Positions 1-9,472 of a stretch of DNA of 64,000 bases are shown here, piece after piece. Both the position numbers and the translations under genes were made by a program. Location of the stretch: assembly GCA_029862125.1 (NCBI GenBank), contig JAOTXY010000001.1, positions 46,114 to 110,113 on the forward strand, in the 5' to 3' direction. The notes below the pieces were generated by a model, which was given only the letters and a program-made list of their open reading frames with translations, searched no databases and had not been told where the DNA came from. The stretch is from Gammaproteobacteria bacterium (lineage in GTDB: Bacteria; Pseudomonadota; Gammaproteobacteria; GCA-001735895). Each line of letters begins with the position of its first letter. Positions within the stretch are counted from its first letter, which is position 1.

Positions 1-111
1 GATAACTATATATAGAGTTATTGCGGCATATTGGATTTTCGCAACAGGCAGAGGCGCACGGGCCAAATCAATAACCAATAGCGTCATTCTATTGATAAAC
101 CGATTTAAATT

Positions 112-1956
112 ATGCATCTGAATCAACGTTTTGGCTTGACCATGATTATCGCGACCCTGCTGGTCATGGTTGCGACTGTCTATCTCCTGTTCGACTTTCA
201 GCGTAACAATCGCGAGGATATGGCACGCGCCCAGGGCCTTGAATTAGCACGCCTTTTGAGCGGCATGTCATGGAGTGAGCTGGTACCGCAAGCAGGCAGA
301 AAGGGGCTACTCGCAGTGCTTAAGCAAGGACAAAGCAACCCCGACTTTGCTTATGGCGCGGTGGTTGACATCGATGGCAAGGTCGCAACCGAGGTCACTC
401 GTTCGGACGTCATCGTGCCTGTCGGTGATATTATCAACGAACCAACCGGCTGGTTAGGACAACGTGTTCTCTCCGCGAATGACGCCGCTAGCCAGGTTAA
501 ATTTATCGAAACACATGCCCCGGTATTTGACCAGGGTGTGCATATGGGTTTTGTACGGCTTGGATATTTCCGACCCGGTTTCAGTTTCAGCTACTACGAA
601 ATGCCATTTCTGGCGTCTGTGATGCTGCCGATATTCCTGCTGGTACCTTTCTTTTACTTCATGCTACGCCGCGAAATCAAACCGCTTAAAGACATCAGCG
701 AGCGATTTGAAAATATAGCCGAGCAGGGAGGTTTAACCCAGATCGAAATGCCTCCAAGCCAGGCATTGAACGATTTCATGGAGCAGGTCAGCGACTACAT
801 CGATGCTACCCAAACCCGGATCGAAGTGTTAAACCAGGAACACGAAGATCTGACGATGTCGAGCAAGTTGCTGACCTATAAAAATAATCGCGTCGACGCC
901 ATCCTGCAGAATTTTCCCGACGCCATCATGGTGATCGACGAAGCCGGCGAAGTCAGTTACGCCAACGCTAAAGTTGAACGTTTGCTCGGGATTGATGCCG
1001 AAGCAATGCTCGGCAAGAAAACCCGCGAGTGGTGCAAAGATCCGCAGATTATCCCGCTACTGACTTTCGGTGACGTCAAATCGAACCTGCAGGCCAACCA
1101 GGATACGGTTCAGGTCAGGCTGGATGATAACAGTGAAAAATCTCTACAGTTCAGTGTCTACCCGTTGTTCACGCCAAACAATGAGAGCAAAATCCTGGGC
1201 CGCCTGGTAGTTATCTGCGACGTATCCGAGAGCCACGAGATGCGCCAGCGCCAGAACGAATTTATCTCGCATATCTCGCATGAACTAAAAACACCGCTCA
1301 GCGTGCTGTCGATGTACAGCGAATCGCTTTTGACCGAGGGCTCCGACGATGAAGCCTACCGCATCGAGGCGGTGAACGTGATTCATGACGAGGTCGAACG
1401 GCTGTCGACCCTGATCAATAACCTGCTCGCAATCAACCAATACGAACTCGGTGGGGTCATCGCGCAGCGTAATCATGTGCGCTTACACGAGTTTCTCGAG
1501 GATGCGTTTGAAAATATCACCAAGGCCAGGGGTATCAAAGATCTTGAGTTCGACCTCGATATTCCGCGTGAAATGAGCATGGTTTATATCGATAAGGATT
1601 TATTCCGAATAGCAGTAAATAACCTGCTGACCAATGCGATCAAGTACAGCAAACCTGGTGGCAAAGTCAGCATGAGCGCCAGTGAAAACGAAGACAGCAT
1701 CGAAATCGTGGTCAGCGATGAGGGTTATGGCATCGCCGAGACCGATATAAAGCAGATATTTAATAAATTTTTCCGCTCAACGGACAAAAACATCAGAAAT
1801 CAGACCGGGCATGGCCTGGGCCTGTCGTTGGCGCGCCAGATCGTGTTAATGCACCACGGCGACCTGACCTGTAGCAGTGAACTCGGCAAGGGTAGTCGCT
1901 TTGTTATTCAACTGGAGAAGGTTTCGACACAGATTATGGATGCCGCCGCGTCATGA
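112..1956 (+). CDS. Membrane sensor histidine kinase (PAS-HisKA-HATPase)
   Basis: This 614-residue inner-membrane kinase would autophosphorylate on His and pass phosphate to a response regulator, most simply the receiver encoded by the next gene. A membrane segment lies at about residues 8-28, a periplasmic sensor region follows to about 165, and a second membrane segment sits at about 166-184. A HAMP-like linker, a PAS domain (about 262-370), a HisKA domain with the SHELKTP H-box (His390) and a HATPase domain follow. The N box NNLLTNAIKYS, the G1 box DEGYGI and the G2 box GHGLGLSLA are all intact. The stop overlaps the next start by 4 bp, so the two genes are co-translated. The ligand is unknown. 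The location suggests control of the pilus locus downstream, which is inference. Confidence 0.9.
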   Translation: MHLNQRFGLTMIIATLLVMVATVYLLFDFQRNNREDMARAQGLELARLLSGMSWSELVPQAGRKGLLAVLKQGQSNPDFAYGAVVDIDGKVATEVTRSDVIVPVGDIINEPTGWLGQRVLSANDAASQVKFIETHAPVFDQGVHMGFVRLGYFRPGFSFSYYEMPFLASVMLPIFLLVPFFYFMLRREIKPLKDISERFENIAEQGGLTQIEMPPSQALNDFMEQVSDYIDATQTRIEVLNQEHEDLTMSSKLLTYKNNRVDAILQNFPDAIMVIDEAGEVSYANAKVERLLGIDAEAMLGKKTREWCKDPQIIPLLTFGDVKSNLQANQDTVQVRLDDNSEKSLQFSVYPLFTPNNESKILGRLVVICDVSESHEMRQRQNEFISHISHELKTPLSVLSMYSESLLTEGSDDEAYRIEAVNVIHDEVERLSTLINNLLAINQYELGGVIAQRNHVRLHEFLEDAFENITKARGIKDLEFDLDIPREMSMVYIDKDLFRIAVNNLLTNAIKYSKPGGKVSMSASENEDSIEIVVSDEGYGIAETDIKQIFNKFFRSTDKNIRNQTGHGLGLSLARQIVLMHHGDLTCSSELGKGSRFVIQLEKVSTQIMDAAAS

Positions 1957-2342
1957 ATAAAATTTTAATCGCAGACGATGAACCGCATGTACTGCGGGTA
2001 CTGAAACTCTCGCTCGAGAAAGAGGGCTACGCGGTGGAAACCTGTGCCAACGGCAAGGAGGCCCTCACCCAGCTCGAACAGCAACATCCCGATATCCTGA
2101 TTACCGATATCCAGATGCCGCAGATGACCGGCGAGGAATTGTGTCGGCATATCAAGCAGCATATGCCCGAGCGCAAATTCCTGATTTTCGTACTCACCTC
2201 GCGCACCGAAATCGAACACCGCGAGTGGTCACGCGATATCAACAATTTACTGTTTCTCGAAAAACCGGTCAGCATCCGCAACCTGTTGGAAAAGATCGAG
2301 GGTTACTTTTCTGGAGCATCCGATAGTTGGAGGGCATCCTGA
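1953..2342 (+). CDS. Single-domain response regulator (receiver only)
   Basis: This 129-residue protein is a stand-alone REC domain of CheY/Spo0F type without an output domain. The acidic pair Asp8-Asp9, the phospho-acceptor Asp52 in LITDIQMPQM, the switch Thr in FVLTSRTE and the conserved Lys in FLEKPVS are all present. It overlaps the upstream kinase by 4 bp, and its TGA shares a base with the start of the next gene, a GGDEF-EAL protein. The three genes therefore look like one signalling unit. With no DNA-binding domain it probably acts by protein contact, perhaps on the downstream c-di-GMP protein or the STAS-ATPase. That target is inference. Confidence 0.9.
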   Translation: MNKILIADDEPHVLRVLKLSLEKEGYAVETCANGKEALTQLEQQHPDILITDIQMPQMTGEELCRHIKQHMPERKFLIFVLTSRTEIEHREWSRDINNLLFLEKPVSIRNLLEKIEGYFSGASDSWRAS

Positions 2343-4540
2343 TGGCTACCGTGCCTGACAGCAGCGTTCATTTTGATCATTATCTTACCCTGCTGAAGGG
2401 TTTTTGCCCGGATGTGCGGGCGATGGTCGTGTTCGATCACGAGCAAAGTTGCATCTGGCAGGGCGACGCCAGTCCCCTTGATCTGGATCAGGTGGTACCC
2501 CAGCTGAAGTCATTCCGTGCAGGTGACAGCGATGACGTACGGGTAACACTTGGCGACAACGCTAGCCTCGAGCTGATCAACCTGAGAAACACACACGGGG
2601 AAATAGCGCTAACCCTGGGTATCGAGGCCGTGGACAAGACTGTACAAGCGGTGGCGGCGAACCAAAATATTGGCTTGCTGAATGAATTTTTACTGGCTGA
2701 CTACGAACAAAGCCTGGCGCTCGCGACCAAGGAAGACGAGCTCAACCATATGACCGACGAGCTCACCCGACGTTACGAAGAACTCAACCTGATCTACAAG
2801 GCCGAGGACCAGGCGCTCAATATTTACCATGGACGCGAACTGTTGCGACAGCTGGTGATGAATACATCGCGTTTCCTTAACGTCGATATTATTTTTCTCT
2901 ACATCGCGGGCAAAAATATCGCGATGCATAAATACAAAAACGATAATCCGTTGTTCGAATCGGACAAACTGTTTGACTATCTGCGTGACTCGGTTTACCC
3001 GTTACTCGAAACCGATCCGCAGTCCCTCGTCATCAACCATATCGAAGACGCCAGAATGCATAATTTCACCCAGAATACGCCGTACAAACATGTCGTCAGC
3101 CCGGTCGTCAACGCCGAAAATCAGGTTATCGGACTGCTCGCGATTGCGAGCCAGAATTTCAGTGTTGATTTCTCCAATAGCGATCGAAACCTGCTCGACG
3201 TGATGTCGAAAAAGGCCTCCAAGATCGCCCAGTCCCATTTCGATCCCTTAACTGGGCTTGAAAATAGCAACAGTTTTGAACTCATCATCAAGGATTTGTT
3301 AAAACAATCTTCGGGTACAGATGTTAACCACGCCATCGCTAATGTTGACATTGATCGTATGGCGGTGGTGAACGATATCAGCGGACGCGATGTGGGTGAT
3401 CTGTTGATTAAGAAGGTTGGGCAGAAACTCGCCAGCATGGTGCGCTCGCGCGATGTGGTGGCGCGCATCGGTAGCGACAAGTTCGGAGTGTTACTGGAAA
3501 ATTGCGATTTGCCGACAGCACAAATCGTCATGAAAAAAATTTCCCATGCGGTCTCTGCCATAGATTTTAAATGGGAGGGCGAGTCACACGAAATCAGCGT
3601 CAGTATCGGTATCGCCCCGATCACCGCCGAAACGCAGTCGGTGACCAGCCTCATGAATGCTGCCGAAACTGCGCGTAACGTGAGCAAGGAACGTGGTCGT
3701 AACAGCATCCATGTGCTCGATCTGGAAGACAGCAATTTACTGGAGCGCAAGGACCAGATTCGCTGGGTTGGGCTAATTCAGGCAGCGTTGCGCGAAGACC
3801 AGTTCATGCTGTATGCGCAATTGATCAAGCCTTTAAAGACAAAAACGGCTAAACCACATTACGAACTACTGTTACGTATGCGGGGTAATGATGGCAGTGT
3901 AATTCCACCTGGGAAGTTTCTGCCCGCCGCAGAAAACTTTTACCTGATGTCGAGCATTGATTACTGGGTGATCGGCCAGGCTTTCAGCGAGCTAGCCAAG
4001 CATAACCGGGAATCCGGACAGGGATGTGAGGTCTCGATCAACCTGTCGGGACAGTCGCTGAGCGACCCGGTCGGTTTTGCCGCTTATATTGGTAATAAAC
4101 TCGAGCAACATCAGTTGGACCCTAGTGATATCTGTTTCGAAATTACCGAGTCATCTGCGATCGAAAATATTGATGATGCCCGCTTTTTTATCGATCAGGT
4201 AGGAGCTTACGGTTGTCAGTTTTCACTCGACGATTTTGGCACCGGCCTCAGTTCCTTTGCCTACCTCAAAAACCTTAAAGTCAGTTACCTGAAGATCGAT
4301 GGCAGCTTCGTTACCGACATCGTCACAGACCCGGTCAGCGAGAGCATGGTCTCGGCGATCAACCAGGTGGGGCATGCAATGCAGTTGCAAACGATTGCCG
4401 AATTCGTCGAAAACGATGCGATTGCGCAAAAGCTTGTCGACATCGGTGTCGATTATGGACAGGGTTATGGTTTCGGCAAGCCCGTACCATTCGATGAAAT
4501 CCTATCCTCGCTGCCGAGCTCGAAATCGAAGTCGGCGTAG
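2342..4540 (+). CDS. GAF-GGDEF(degenerate)-EAL c-di-GMP protein
   Basis: This is a soluble c-di-GMP turnover or sensing protein of about 732 residues. The start is ATG 2342, sharing a base with the preceding TGA and placed 7 bases after GGAGGG; an in-frame TTG at 2327 has no such site. A GAF-like domain spans about 160-295 and a GGDEF domain about 300-460. The active-site motif is GSDKF instead of GGDEF, so cyclase activity is doubtful. The EAL domain (about 477-727) has ELL in place of EAL but keeps the ITE, DDFGTG, KIDGSFV and QGYGFGKP motifs. The catalytic metal ligands appear mostly retained, so phosphodiesterase activity is plausible. It lies directly before the MshE-type ATPase and probably sets its local c-di-GMP level. 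Confidence 0.88.
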   Translation: MATVPDSSVHFDHYLTLLKGFCPDVRAMVVFDHEQSCIWQGDASPLDLDQVVPQLKSFRAGDSDDVRVTLGDNASLELINLRNTHGEIALTLGIEAVDKTVQAVAANQNIGLLNEFLLADYEQSLALATKEDELNHMTDELTRRYEELNLIYKAEDQALNIYHGRELLRQLVMNTSRFLNVDIIFLYIAGKNIAMHKYKNDNPLFESDKLFDYLRDSVYPLLETDPQSLVINHIEDARMHNFTQNTPYKHVVSPVVNAENQVIGLLAIASQNFSVDFSNSDRNLLDVMSKKASKIAQSHFDPLTGLENSNSFELIIKDLLKQSSGTDVNHAIANVDIDRMAVVNDISGRDVGDLLIKKVGQKLASMVRSRDVVARIGSDKFGVLLENCDLPTAQIVMKKISHAVSAIDFKWEGESHEISVSIGIAPITAETQSVTSLMNAAETARNVSKERGRNSIHVLDLEDSNLLERKDQIRWVGLIQAALREDQFMLYAQLIKPLKTKTAKPHYELLLRMRGNDGSVIPPGKFLPAAENFYLMSSIDYWVIGQAFSELAKHNRESGQGCEVSINLSGQSLSDPVGFAAYIGNKLEQHQLDPSDICFEITESSAIENIDDARFFIDQVGAYGCQFSLDDFGTGLSSFAYLKNLKVSYLKIDGSFVTDIVTDPVSESMVSAINQVGHAMQLQTIAEFVENDAIAQKLVDIGVDYGQGYGFGKPVPFDEILSSLPSSKSKSA

Positions 4541-4546
4541 ATAATC

Positions 4547-6628
4547 GTGTCCGACGCGAATATAGTCAGTATTGAAGAAGGCTTAAGCCCGGGAACGGTC
4601 ACTAAAAACCGGGTCGGGGCAATGACCCATCTGTTCCCGCGTGGAAATCTGACCGACCCCGAATTGCTGGACGCGTTAAGTGCGGCGGTCGACGAAAGCA
4701 TTGCCAGCCAGGAAGTACAGTTGATCATCGACATGGTGAGCGTATCCCTGATCGACAGCAAAGCCCTCGAATCCCTGTTTGACCTGCGCCAGGACCTTGC
4801 CAGGGCCGGTGGCTGGTTGAAAGTCACCAATGCCAAGCCGCTGATCCGTGACATATTCCTGGTAACCGGCCTGGACCAGGTCATCGATATCGTCAACAGT
4901 TTTAATATCGATAAACCCGAGGTGGTCAGGCCTGACACGACCAGCAGCGAGGGTATTCGCATAGGTGATCTGCTGGTTAACAAGGGACTGCTATCCAAGG
5001 AAAAAGTCGAAGAGGCGATCGTACTGCAGAAAAAGAGCGGTAAGCGTCTGGGGCAGATTATCGTCAGCAAGGGCTGGGTCAGCGAAGACGTTTTCCTGAC
5101 CGCACTCGGTGAACAGTTGGGGATTCCCCACATTGTTATGCGCCAGGGACTGGTTGATCACGACGTTTTTACCCAGCTAGAGTTAGAGGTGTCACAAAGA
5201 CTCAAGGTGGTACCGATGTTCCTGGTGCACGGTGAGCTTACATTGGCGACGTCGGATCCACAGGCCATTGCCAGTTTCAGCGAAATCGAAGAGCGGCTGG
5301 ACTGCAAGATCCGCCCGGTACTGGTTCGCAAAAGCGACATCGTCAAGAGCCTGAACGAAGCTGGTTCCGGCAGTATCTACGATGCCGAGAATCTCGAGGA
5401 TCTCGACGACGATTTCGAGTTTATCGACAACACGCCTCCGGATGATTATACCGGAATCGATGAAATGGCAGCGGGTAGCCCGGTCATCAACATGGTGAAT
5501 TCGATTATTCAACGCGCGGTGCACGACAAGGTCAGCGATATCCACATCGAGCCCTCGCAAAAAAAGTGTCGCGTGCGGTTCCGCATCGACGGTTTGCTGT
5601 ACGAAGTCATGACGCCGCGTATCGAGCTGCACCCGGCCCTGGTGTCTCGCCTCAAGGTTATGGCCAACCTCGATATCGCCGAACGCCGCATGCCACAGGA
5701 TGGTCGCATCCAGGTGCATACCCAGGGACGCTCGGTAGACCTGCGCTTCAGCTCCCTGCCCGGGTTACACGGGGAAAAAGTGGTGCTGCGCGTACTCGAC
5801 AAGAACCAGTCAATTCTCGATATCGAAAAACTCGGTATGCAGGAACCCAATGTCATTACCTACAAGCGCCTGCTGGATCGCAGTTACGGCTTGATCCTCG
5901 TCACCGGGCCCACCGGTAGTGGTAAAACCACGAGCCTGTACTCGGCGATTAACTATCTCAACAGCCTCGAAAAAAACATCGTCACCATCGAGGACCCGGT
6001 CGAATACCAGCTCGATATCGTCAACCAGAACCCGGTGCGCGAAAATATCGGCCTGAGCTTTGCCAAGATGCTCAAGCACGTACTGCGCCAGGACCCCGAC
6101 GTGGTCATGGTCGGTGAAATACGTGAACGTGAAACCGCGGAAATCGCGGTGCAGGCGGCCCTGACCGGGCACCTGGTGTTGTCCACGCTGCACACCAACG
6201 ACAGCATCGGCGCGGTCACGCGCATGATCGACATGGGGGTCGAACCTTACCTGCTGTCCTCGGCCCTGATAGGTGTGGTCGCGCAGCGCCTGGTGCGCTC
6301 GATCTGCCCCAATTGCAAGACCGAGTTTCTGGCGAGCCCCGAGATGATCGAGAAATACGGCTGGCAGGACCAGGGCAAGGTGCGCCTGTCCAAGGGCCGC
6401 GGCTGTGCCGAATGCTACGATGCCGGCTATCGCGGGCGTATGGGTATCCACGAAATTATCGAAACCAATCCCGAGCTGCAGCGCCTGATCATCGCCAACG
6501 CGTCGCGCGATGAACTCACCGATTATCTGAACCAGCACGAGATCAAGCTGTTGTTCGATGATGGTATCGATCGCGTGCGCGAAGGCCAGACCACGATTGA
6601 AGAAATCTGGCGCGCGGTCAACAGCTAG
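4547..6628 (+). CDS. mshE: MSHA-type pilus extension ATPase with N-terminal STAS domain (MshE-like)
   Basis: This 693-residue GspE/PilB-family hexameric ATPase powers pilin polymerisation at the inner membrane. Residues of about 20-125 form a STAS-like domain with an IDSKAL motif resembling the phosphorylatable DSSGL loop of SpoIIAA. Next come two consecutive MshEN-type c-di-GMP-binding motifs from about residue 137: RIGDLLVNKGLLS, then RLGQIIVSKGWVS. The ATPase core contains Walker A GPTGSGKTTS at about 454, the DPVEYQ Asp box, VGEIRERETAE, the LSTLHTN His box and a tetracysteine zinc site (CPNC and CAEC). The start is GTG 4547. mshG follows after 15 bp. The STAS fusion is unusual and may link the ATPase to phospho-signalling by the upstream kinase and receiver, which is inference. 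Confidence 0.93.
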   Translation: MSDANIVSIEEGLSPGTVTKNRVGAMTHLFPRGNLTDPELLDALSAAVDESIASQEVQLIIDMVSVSLIDSKALESLFDLRQDLARAGGWLKVTNAKPLIRDIFLVTGLDQVIDIVNSFNIDKPEVVRPDTTSSEGIRIGDLLVNKGLLSKEKVEEAIVLQKKSGKRLGQIIVSKGWVSEDVFLTALGEQLGIPHIVMRQGLVDHDVFTQLELEVSQRLKVVPMFLVHGELTLATSDPQAIASFSEIEERLDCKIRPVLVRKSDIVKSLNEAGSGSIYDAENLEDLDDDFEFIDNTPPDDYTGIDEMAAGSPVINMVNSIIQRAVHDKVSDIHIEPSQKKCRVRFRIDGLLYEVMTPRIELHPALVSRLKVMANLDIAERRMPQDGRIQVHTQGRSVDLRFSSLPGLHGEKVVLRVLDKNQSILDIEKLGMQEPNVITYKRLLDRSYGLILVTGPTGSGKTTSLYSAINYLNSLEKNIVTIEDPVEYQLDIVNQNPVRENIGLSFAKMLKHVLRQDPDVVMVGEIRERETAEIAVQAALTGHLVLSTLHTNDSIGAVTRMIDMGVEPYLLSSALIGVVAQRLVRSICPNCKTEFLASPEMIEKYGWQDQGKVRLSKGRGCAECYDAGYRGRMGIHEIIETNPELQRLIIANASRDELTDYLNQHEIKLLFDDGIDRVREGQTTIEEIWRAVNS

Positions 6629-6643
6629 GAACCGGGATAAAGC

Positions 6644-7765
6644 ATGGCGATTAACACCAGACAGCACGCGCTCGTGGCACAGGCATCAACCTCGTTGCCC
6701 GTGTCAAAACCAAAATTTCAGCTCAAGCAGGCCGTCGGTGACAAGGAACGCCGCTTCTTCACCGAGCAAATGTCTTTACTGCTGGAGACCGGCACCCCGC
6801 TACAGCAGAGCCTGCAGGCAATGAAAAAGCAGATTGAAAACCCGGCGATGCTCGAGCTGCTCGATCAACTCATCGACGATATCGCCCAGGGCGTACAGTT
6901 TTCGACCGCGCTGGCCAAGCATCCCACGGTTTTCTCCACCACCTATACCAACCTGGTTGCGGCGAGCGAGGAAGGTGGTTTCATGCACGAAGTACTGCAA
7001 CAGCTGCTGGCCCTGGACGAGAAACGCGAAGAGTTGCGCAAGACCATGGTTTCGGCGCTGTCATACCCGGTATTCCTGCTGGTGTTTGCGTTGGCCGTAG
7101 TGGTGTTCGTGCTGGTGGTGGTGTTTCCGAAGTTTGCCGACCTGTTTTCGCAAATCCAGGACCAGTTACCCGTGACCACCAAATTCCTGATGGCCACCAG
7201 CAATGTTTTGAAAGATCACTGGATCGAGTTGACCGTTGGGCTGGTGGTGTCGATCGGCGGTTTCAAGTTCTGGTCCGCGACCGAAAACGGCATCCGCAAG
7301 CTCGACTGGGCCAAATTGAATTTCCCGCTGCTGCGGCACATTTTCGTCCAACTTTACCTGGTCAATACGATGCGGGTGTTGAGCATGTCGCTCGGCAACG
7401 GTGTGGGCATGATGGATTCGCTGCATGCCTGCAAGTTTGTCGTTAAAAACAGCCTGTTCCAGGAATTTATCGGGCAGGTCGAAAACCAGGTCGAAACCGG
7501 CAACGGTATCGCCGCGGGCTTTCAGAATACCAGTTTCATTCCGCCGATCGTCGAACAGATGATCAGTACCGGCGAAGAAACCGGAAATTTACCTAAAGTT
7601 ATGAGCCGCCTGGCCGATTATTTTGAAGGCGAGCTTTCCAGCAAGCTGCAAACCCTGTCGCGACTCGCAGAACCGGTCATGTTGCTGATTATGGGGGGTG
7701 TCGTGGGATTGATCGTAAGTTCGCTGATATTGCCGATTTTCAAACTAACCCGGGTCGTTGGGTGA
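6644..7765 (+). CDS. mshG: Pilus assembly inner-membrane platform protein (MshG/GspF/PilC family)
   Basis: This is a 373-residue polytopic platform protein that couples the ATPase to pilin addition. Two T2SSF repeats are visible. The first starts near FFTEQMSLLLETGTPLQQSLQ (about 45-170) and the second near MRVLSMSLGNGVGMMDSLHACK (about 245-365). Three membrane segments lie at about 140-165, 195-215 and 345-368. Length and architecture are normal for the family. It is translated 15 bp behind the ATPase gene and is followed by a 119-bp gap leading to the major pilin, which probably has its own promoter. Confidence 0.93.
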   Translation: MAINTRQHALVAQASTSLPVSKPKFQLKQAVGDKERRFFTEQMSLLLETGTPLQQSLQAMKKQIENPAMLELLDQLIDDIAQGVQFSTALAKHPTVFSTTYTNLVAASEEGGFMHEVLQQLLALDEKREELRKTMVSALSYPVFLLVFALAVVVFVLVVVFPKFADLFSQIQDQLPVTTKFLMATSNVLKDHWIELTVGLVVSIGGFKFWSATENGIRKLDWAKLNFPLLRHIFVQLYLVNTMRVLSMSLGNGVGMMDSLHACKFVVKNSLFQEFIGQVENQVETGNGIAAGFQNTSFIPPIVEQMISTGEETGNLPKVMSRLADYFEGELSSKLQTLSRLAEPVMLLIMGGVVGLIVSSLILPIFKLTRVVG

Positions 7766-7837
7766 GGAAAATCAATAGTTTATGTTAATTGAATCACGGT
7801 TTTCAGCGATGCAGGCAAAAATTTGAAATATCGTGAC

Positions 7838-7843
7838 TATACT
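7838..7843 (+). promoter_or_regulatory. Possible -10 element of the major pilin promoter
   Basis: TATACT lies 47 bases before the pilin ATG in an AT-rich gap between mshG and the pilin gene. No convincing -35 hexamer is seen at 16-18 bp. A separate pilin promoter is expected because pilin is needed in excess of the assembly proteins. The assignment is weak. Confidence 0.35.
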
Positions 7844-7884
7844 CAAAAAAGCTAGATTTACTTGAATTTTAAAGGGTGAGAAAA

Positions 7885-8457
7885 ATGCAACCAATCCGCA
7901 ACGCAATCCAGAAGGGATTTACCCTCGTCGAACTGTTGATCGTGGTTATCATACTGGCGCTGCTGGCTGCCATCGTGGTGCCGCAGTTTGCGTCTTCCAC
8001 CGATGACGCCAAGCTCGCATCGCTGGATACCACGCTAGGTAACGTGCGTTCCTCGATCGACCTGTACTTTCAGCAACACGGTGAATACCCGGGTGCGCTG
8101 ACCGCGGTAGACGCGGCCTGTGCTGACACCACTGGTACCGGCACCGGTGGTGCGGGTGCACAAGGCGTGCAGGCCTTTGCCGACCAGATGAGTCTGTATA
8201 CCGACGCCGATGGTGGCGCCTGCAGCGTCAAGGATGCCAACTTCAAATTCGGGCCCTATCTCAAGAAGGCAACGCTGCCTGCCAATCCGATCACCACAGT
8301 GGCCACGCTCGAAGTGATCAATACCGGCGACCTGGTGATGGCCGGAAGCGGTGCCAACCTCGGCTGGAAGTACGATATCGTGGTCGGCAAGTTTATTGCC
8401 AACGATACCACCGACCCGGATGGCGCTGGTCCCGAAGTTTCCTACGACCAACGCTAG
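7885..8457 (+). CDS. mshA: Major type IV pilin (MshA-like prepilin)
   Basis: This prepilin has a short leader ending in KG, then FTLVELLIVVIILALLAAIV, the class III signal cut by the prepilin peptidase. The Glu at +5 of the mature protein is present. The precursor is 190 residues and the C-terminal half contains two cysteines that could form the D-region disulfide. ATG 7885 is preferred because the AAAGGGTGAG ribosome-binding site lies just before it; a GTG at 7876 overlaps that site. It is the first of a run of prepilin genes in MSHA order (A, C, D, O, P/Q) and is the likely shaft subunit. No prepilin peptidase gene is present in the window. Confidence 0.9.
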   Translation: MQPIRNAIQKGFTLVELLIVVIILALLAAIVVPQFASSTDDAKLASLDTTLGNVRSSIDLYFQQHGEYPGALTAVDAACADTTGTGTGGAGAQGVQAFADQMSLYTDADGGACSVKDANFKFGPYLKKATLPANPITTVATLEVINTGDLVMAGSGANLGWKYDIVVGKFIANDTTDPDGAGPEVSYDQR

Positions 8458-8468
8458 ATTGAAACAGT

Positions 8469-9053
8469 GTGTGTCTCGGGCGTTACCCCCAGGTTATAAA
8501 ACGTAACACGCAGGCTGGCTTCAGCCTGCTGGAAATCTCTATCGTAGTACTCATCCTGGGGATCATGGCCATCGTCGTGATCCCCGATTCCGCTCCCGGC
8601 AACCAGCAAAAACTCGATCTCGCCGCAAGCCAGATTGCGCAGGCGCTGCGCTTTGCGCACCGCGAGGCTTTGCGCACCGGCGAACATCATGGCGTCACCA
8701 TCAGCCAGGTCACGCAAACCATCACGGTCAAAAAATGGGACATGACGACCGACCCGGTCAGCACCGAGCTGATACCTTACCACCCGGTCAACAAGCAGAG
8801 TTTCGTCTTCGATGCCGATACCATGAGTCTTGCCCCGGGCGTGTCGATCATCAACAGCAGTGATATTTTCAACTACATCAGCATCGGGCGTCGGCGTAGC
8901 CTGATCTTCGACCCGCAAGGCGTGCCGGTGTGGGTGCTCGGTTCCGACGACAGCGTTTACCGTCTGCTCGACGGGATCGTACAACTCAGCGATGGCCAGA
9001 ACCGGCGCGACATCGCGGTCGCACCGCTGACTGGCAGGGTGATGGTTAAATGA
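8469..9053 (+). CDS. mshC: Minor prepilin, MshC/GspH type
   Basis: This is a 194-residue prepilin with the processing site QAG/FSLLEISIVVLILGIMAIVV and Glu at +5. The globular part has the GspH-like pattern ASQIAQALRFAHREALRTGEHHGV, followed by a beta-rich domain. The start is uncertain. GTG 8469 gives a leader of about 16 residues, somewhat long but acceptable, and no ATG is available before the cleavage site. It overlaps the next prepilin gene by 4 bp, indicating translational coupling. Minor pilins of this type prime assembly and sit near the pilus tip. Confidence 0.82.
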   Translation: MCLGRYPQVIKRNTQAGFSLLEISIVVLILGIMAIVVIPDSAPGNQQKLDLAASQIAQALRFAHREALRTGEHHGVTISQVTQTITVKKWDMTTDPVSTELIPYHPVNKQSFVFDADTMSLAPGVSIINSSDIFNYISIGRRRSLIFDPQGVPVWVLGSDDSVYRLLDGIVQLSDGQNRRDIAVAPLTGRVMVK

Positions 9054-9472
9054 AACAACGGCAAGCGGGTTTCTCCTACCTGGAACTGCTGATCGCGACC
9101 CTGCTGATCGTGATCATGCTGGTGCCGGCGCTCGACGCTATGCAAAGCGGTATCCAGGGCAGTGGCATCCATACGCAACTGGCGCAGAACCAGTATCGAA
9201 TGATCTCGAAGATGGAAGAGACCCTGGCGCTGCCGTTTGCGCAGTTACTGGAACAGGCTGACCTGGTCGCCGACCCGACCGTGTTGATACCCGCACCCTT
9301 TTCTGATCCCGCAGGTACCGAATCCCGCCGCCTTGTGTTTCTGGCGCGTTACGATGGCGACAACGCCGATGGTAACGACAATCCGTTTAATGGTACCGAT
9401 GAGGGTTTGCTGTGGGTACGGATTACGATCGAAAACAGCCCGCGTGCGCTGGAGACCGTGATCGTTGAATAG
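9050..9472 (+). CDS. mshD: Minor prepilin, MshD/PilV type
   Basis: This 140-residue prepilin has a six-residue leader (MKQRQAG) cut before FSYLELLIATLLIVIMLVPAL, with Glu at +5. The rest is a small globular domain containing the acidic stretch YDGDNADGNDNPFNG, which may bind a divalent cation. Starts and stops overlap both neighbours (4 bp upstream, 8 bp downstream). Position and order match mshD of the MSHA locus, although the sequence alone only shows a PilV/GspI-like minor pilin. Confidence 0.78.
   Translation: MKQRQAGFSYLELLIATLLIVIMLVPALDAMQSGIQGSGIHTQLAQNQYRMISKMEETLALPFAQLLEQADLVADPTVLIPAPFSDPAGTESRRLVFLARYDGDNADGNDNPFNGTDEGLLWVRITIENSPRALETVIVE

Noticed and set aside
1..111. Gene or regulatory element at the window start
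   Set aside because: It is an AT-rich upstream region with no open frame or clear promoter pair that I can defend.
5810..6667. Long minus-strand open frame (285 codons) opposite the mshE-like gene
   Set aside because: It mirrors the codon structure of a well-supported ATPase gene, and its product has no recognisable motif.
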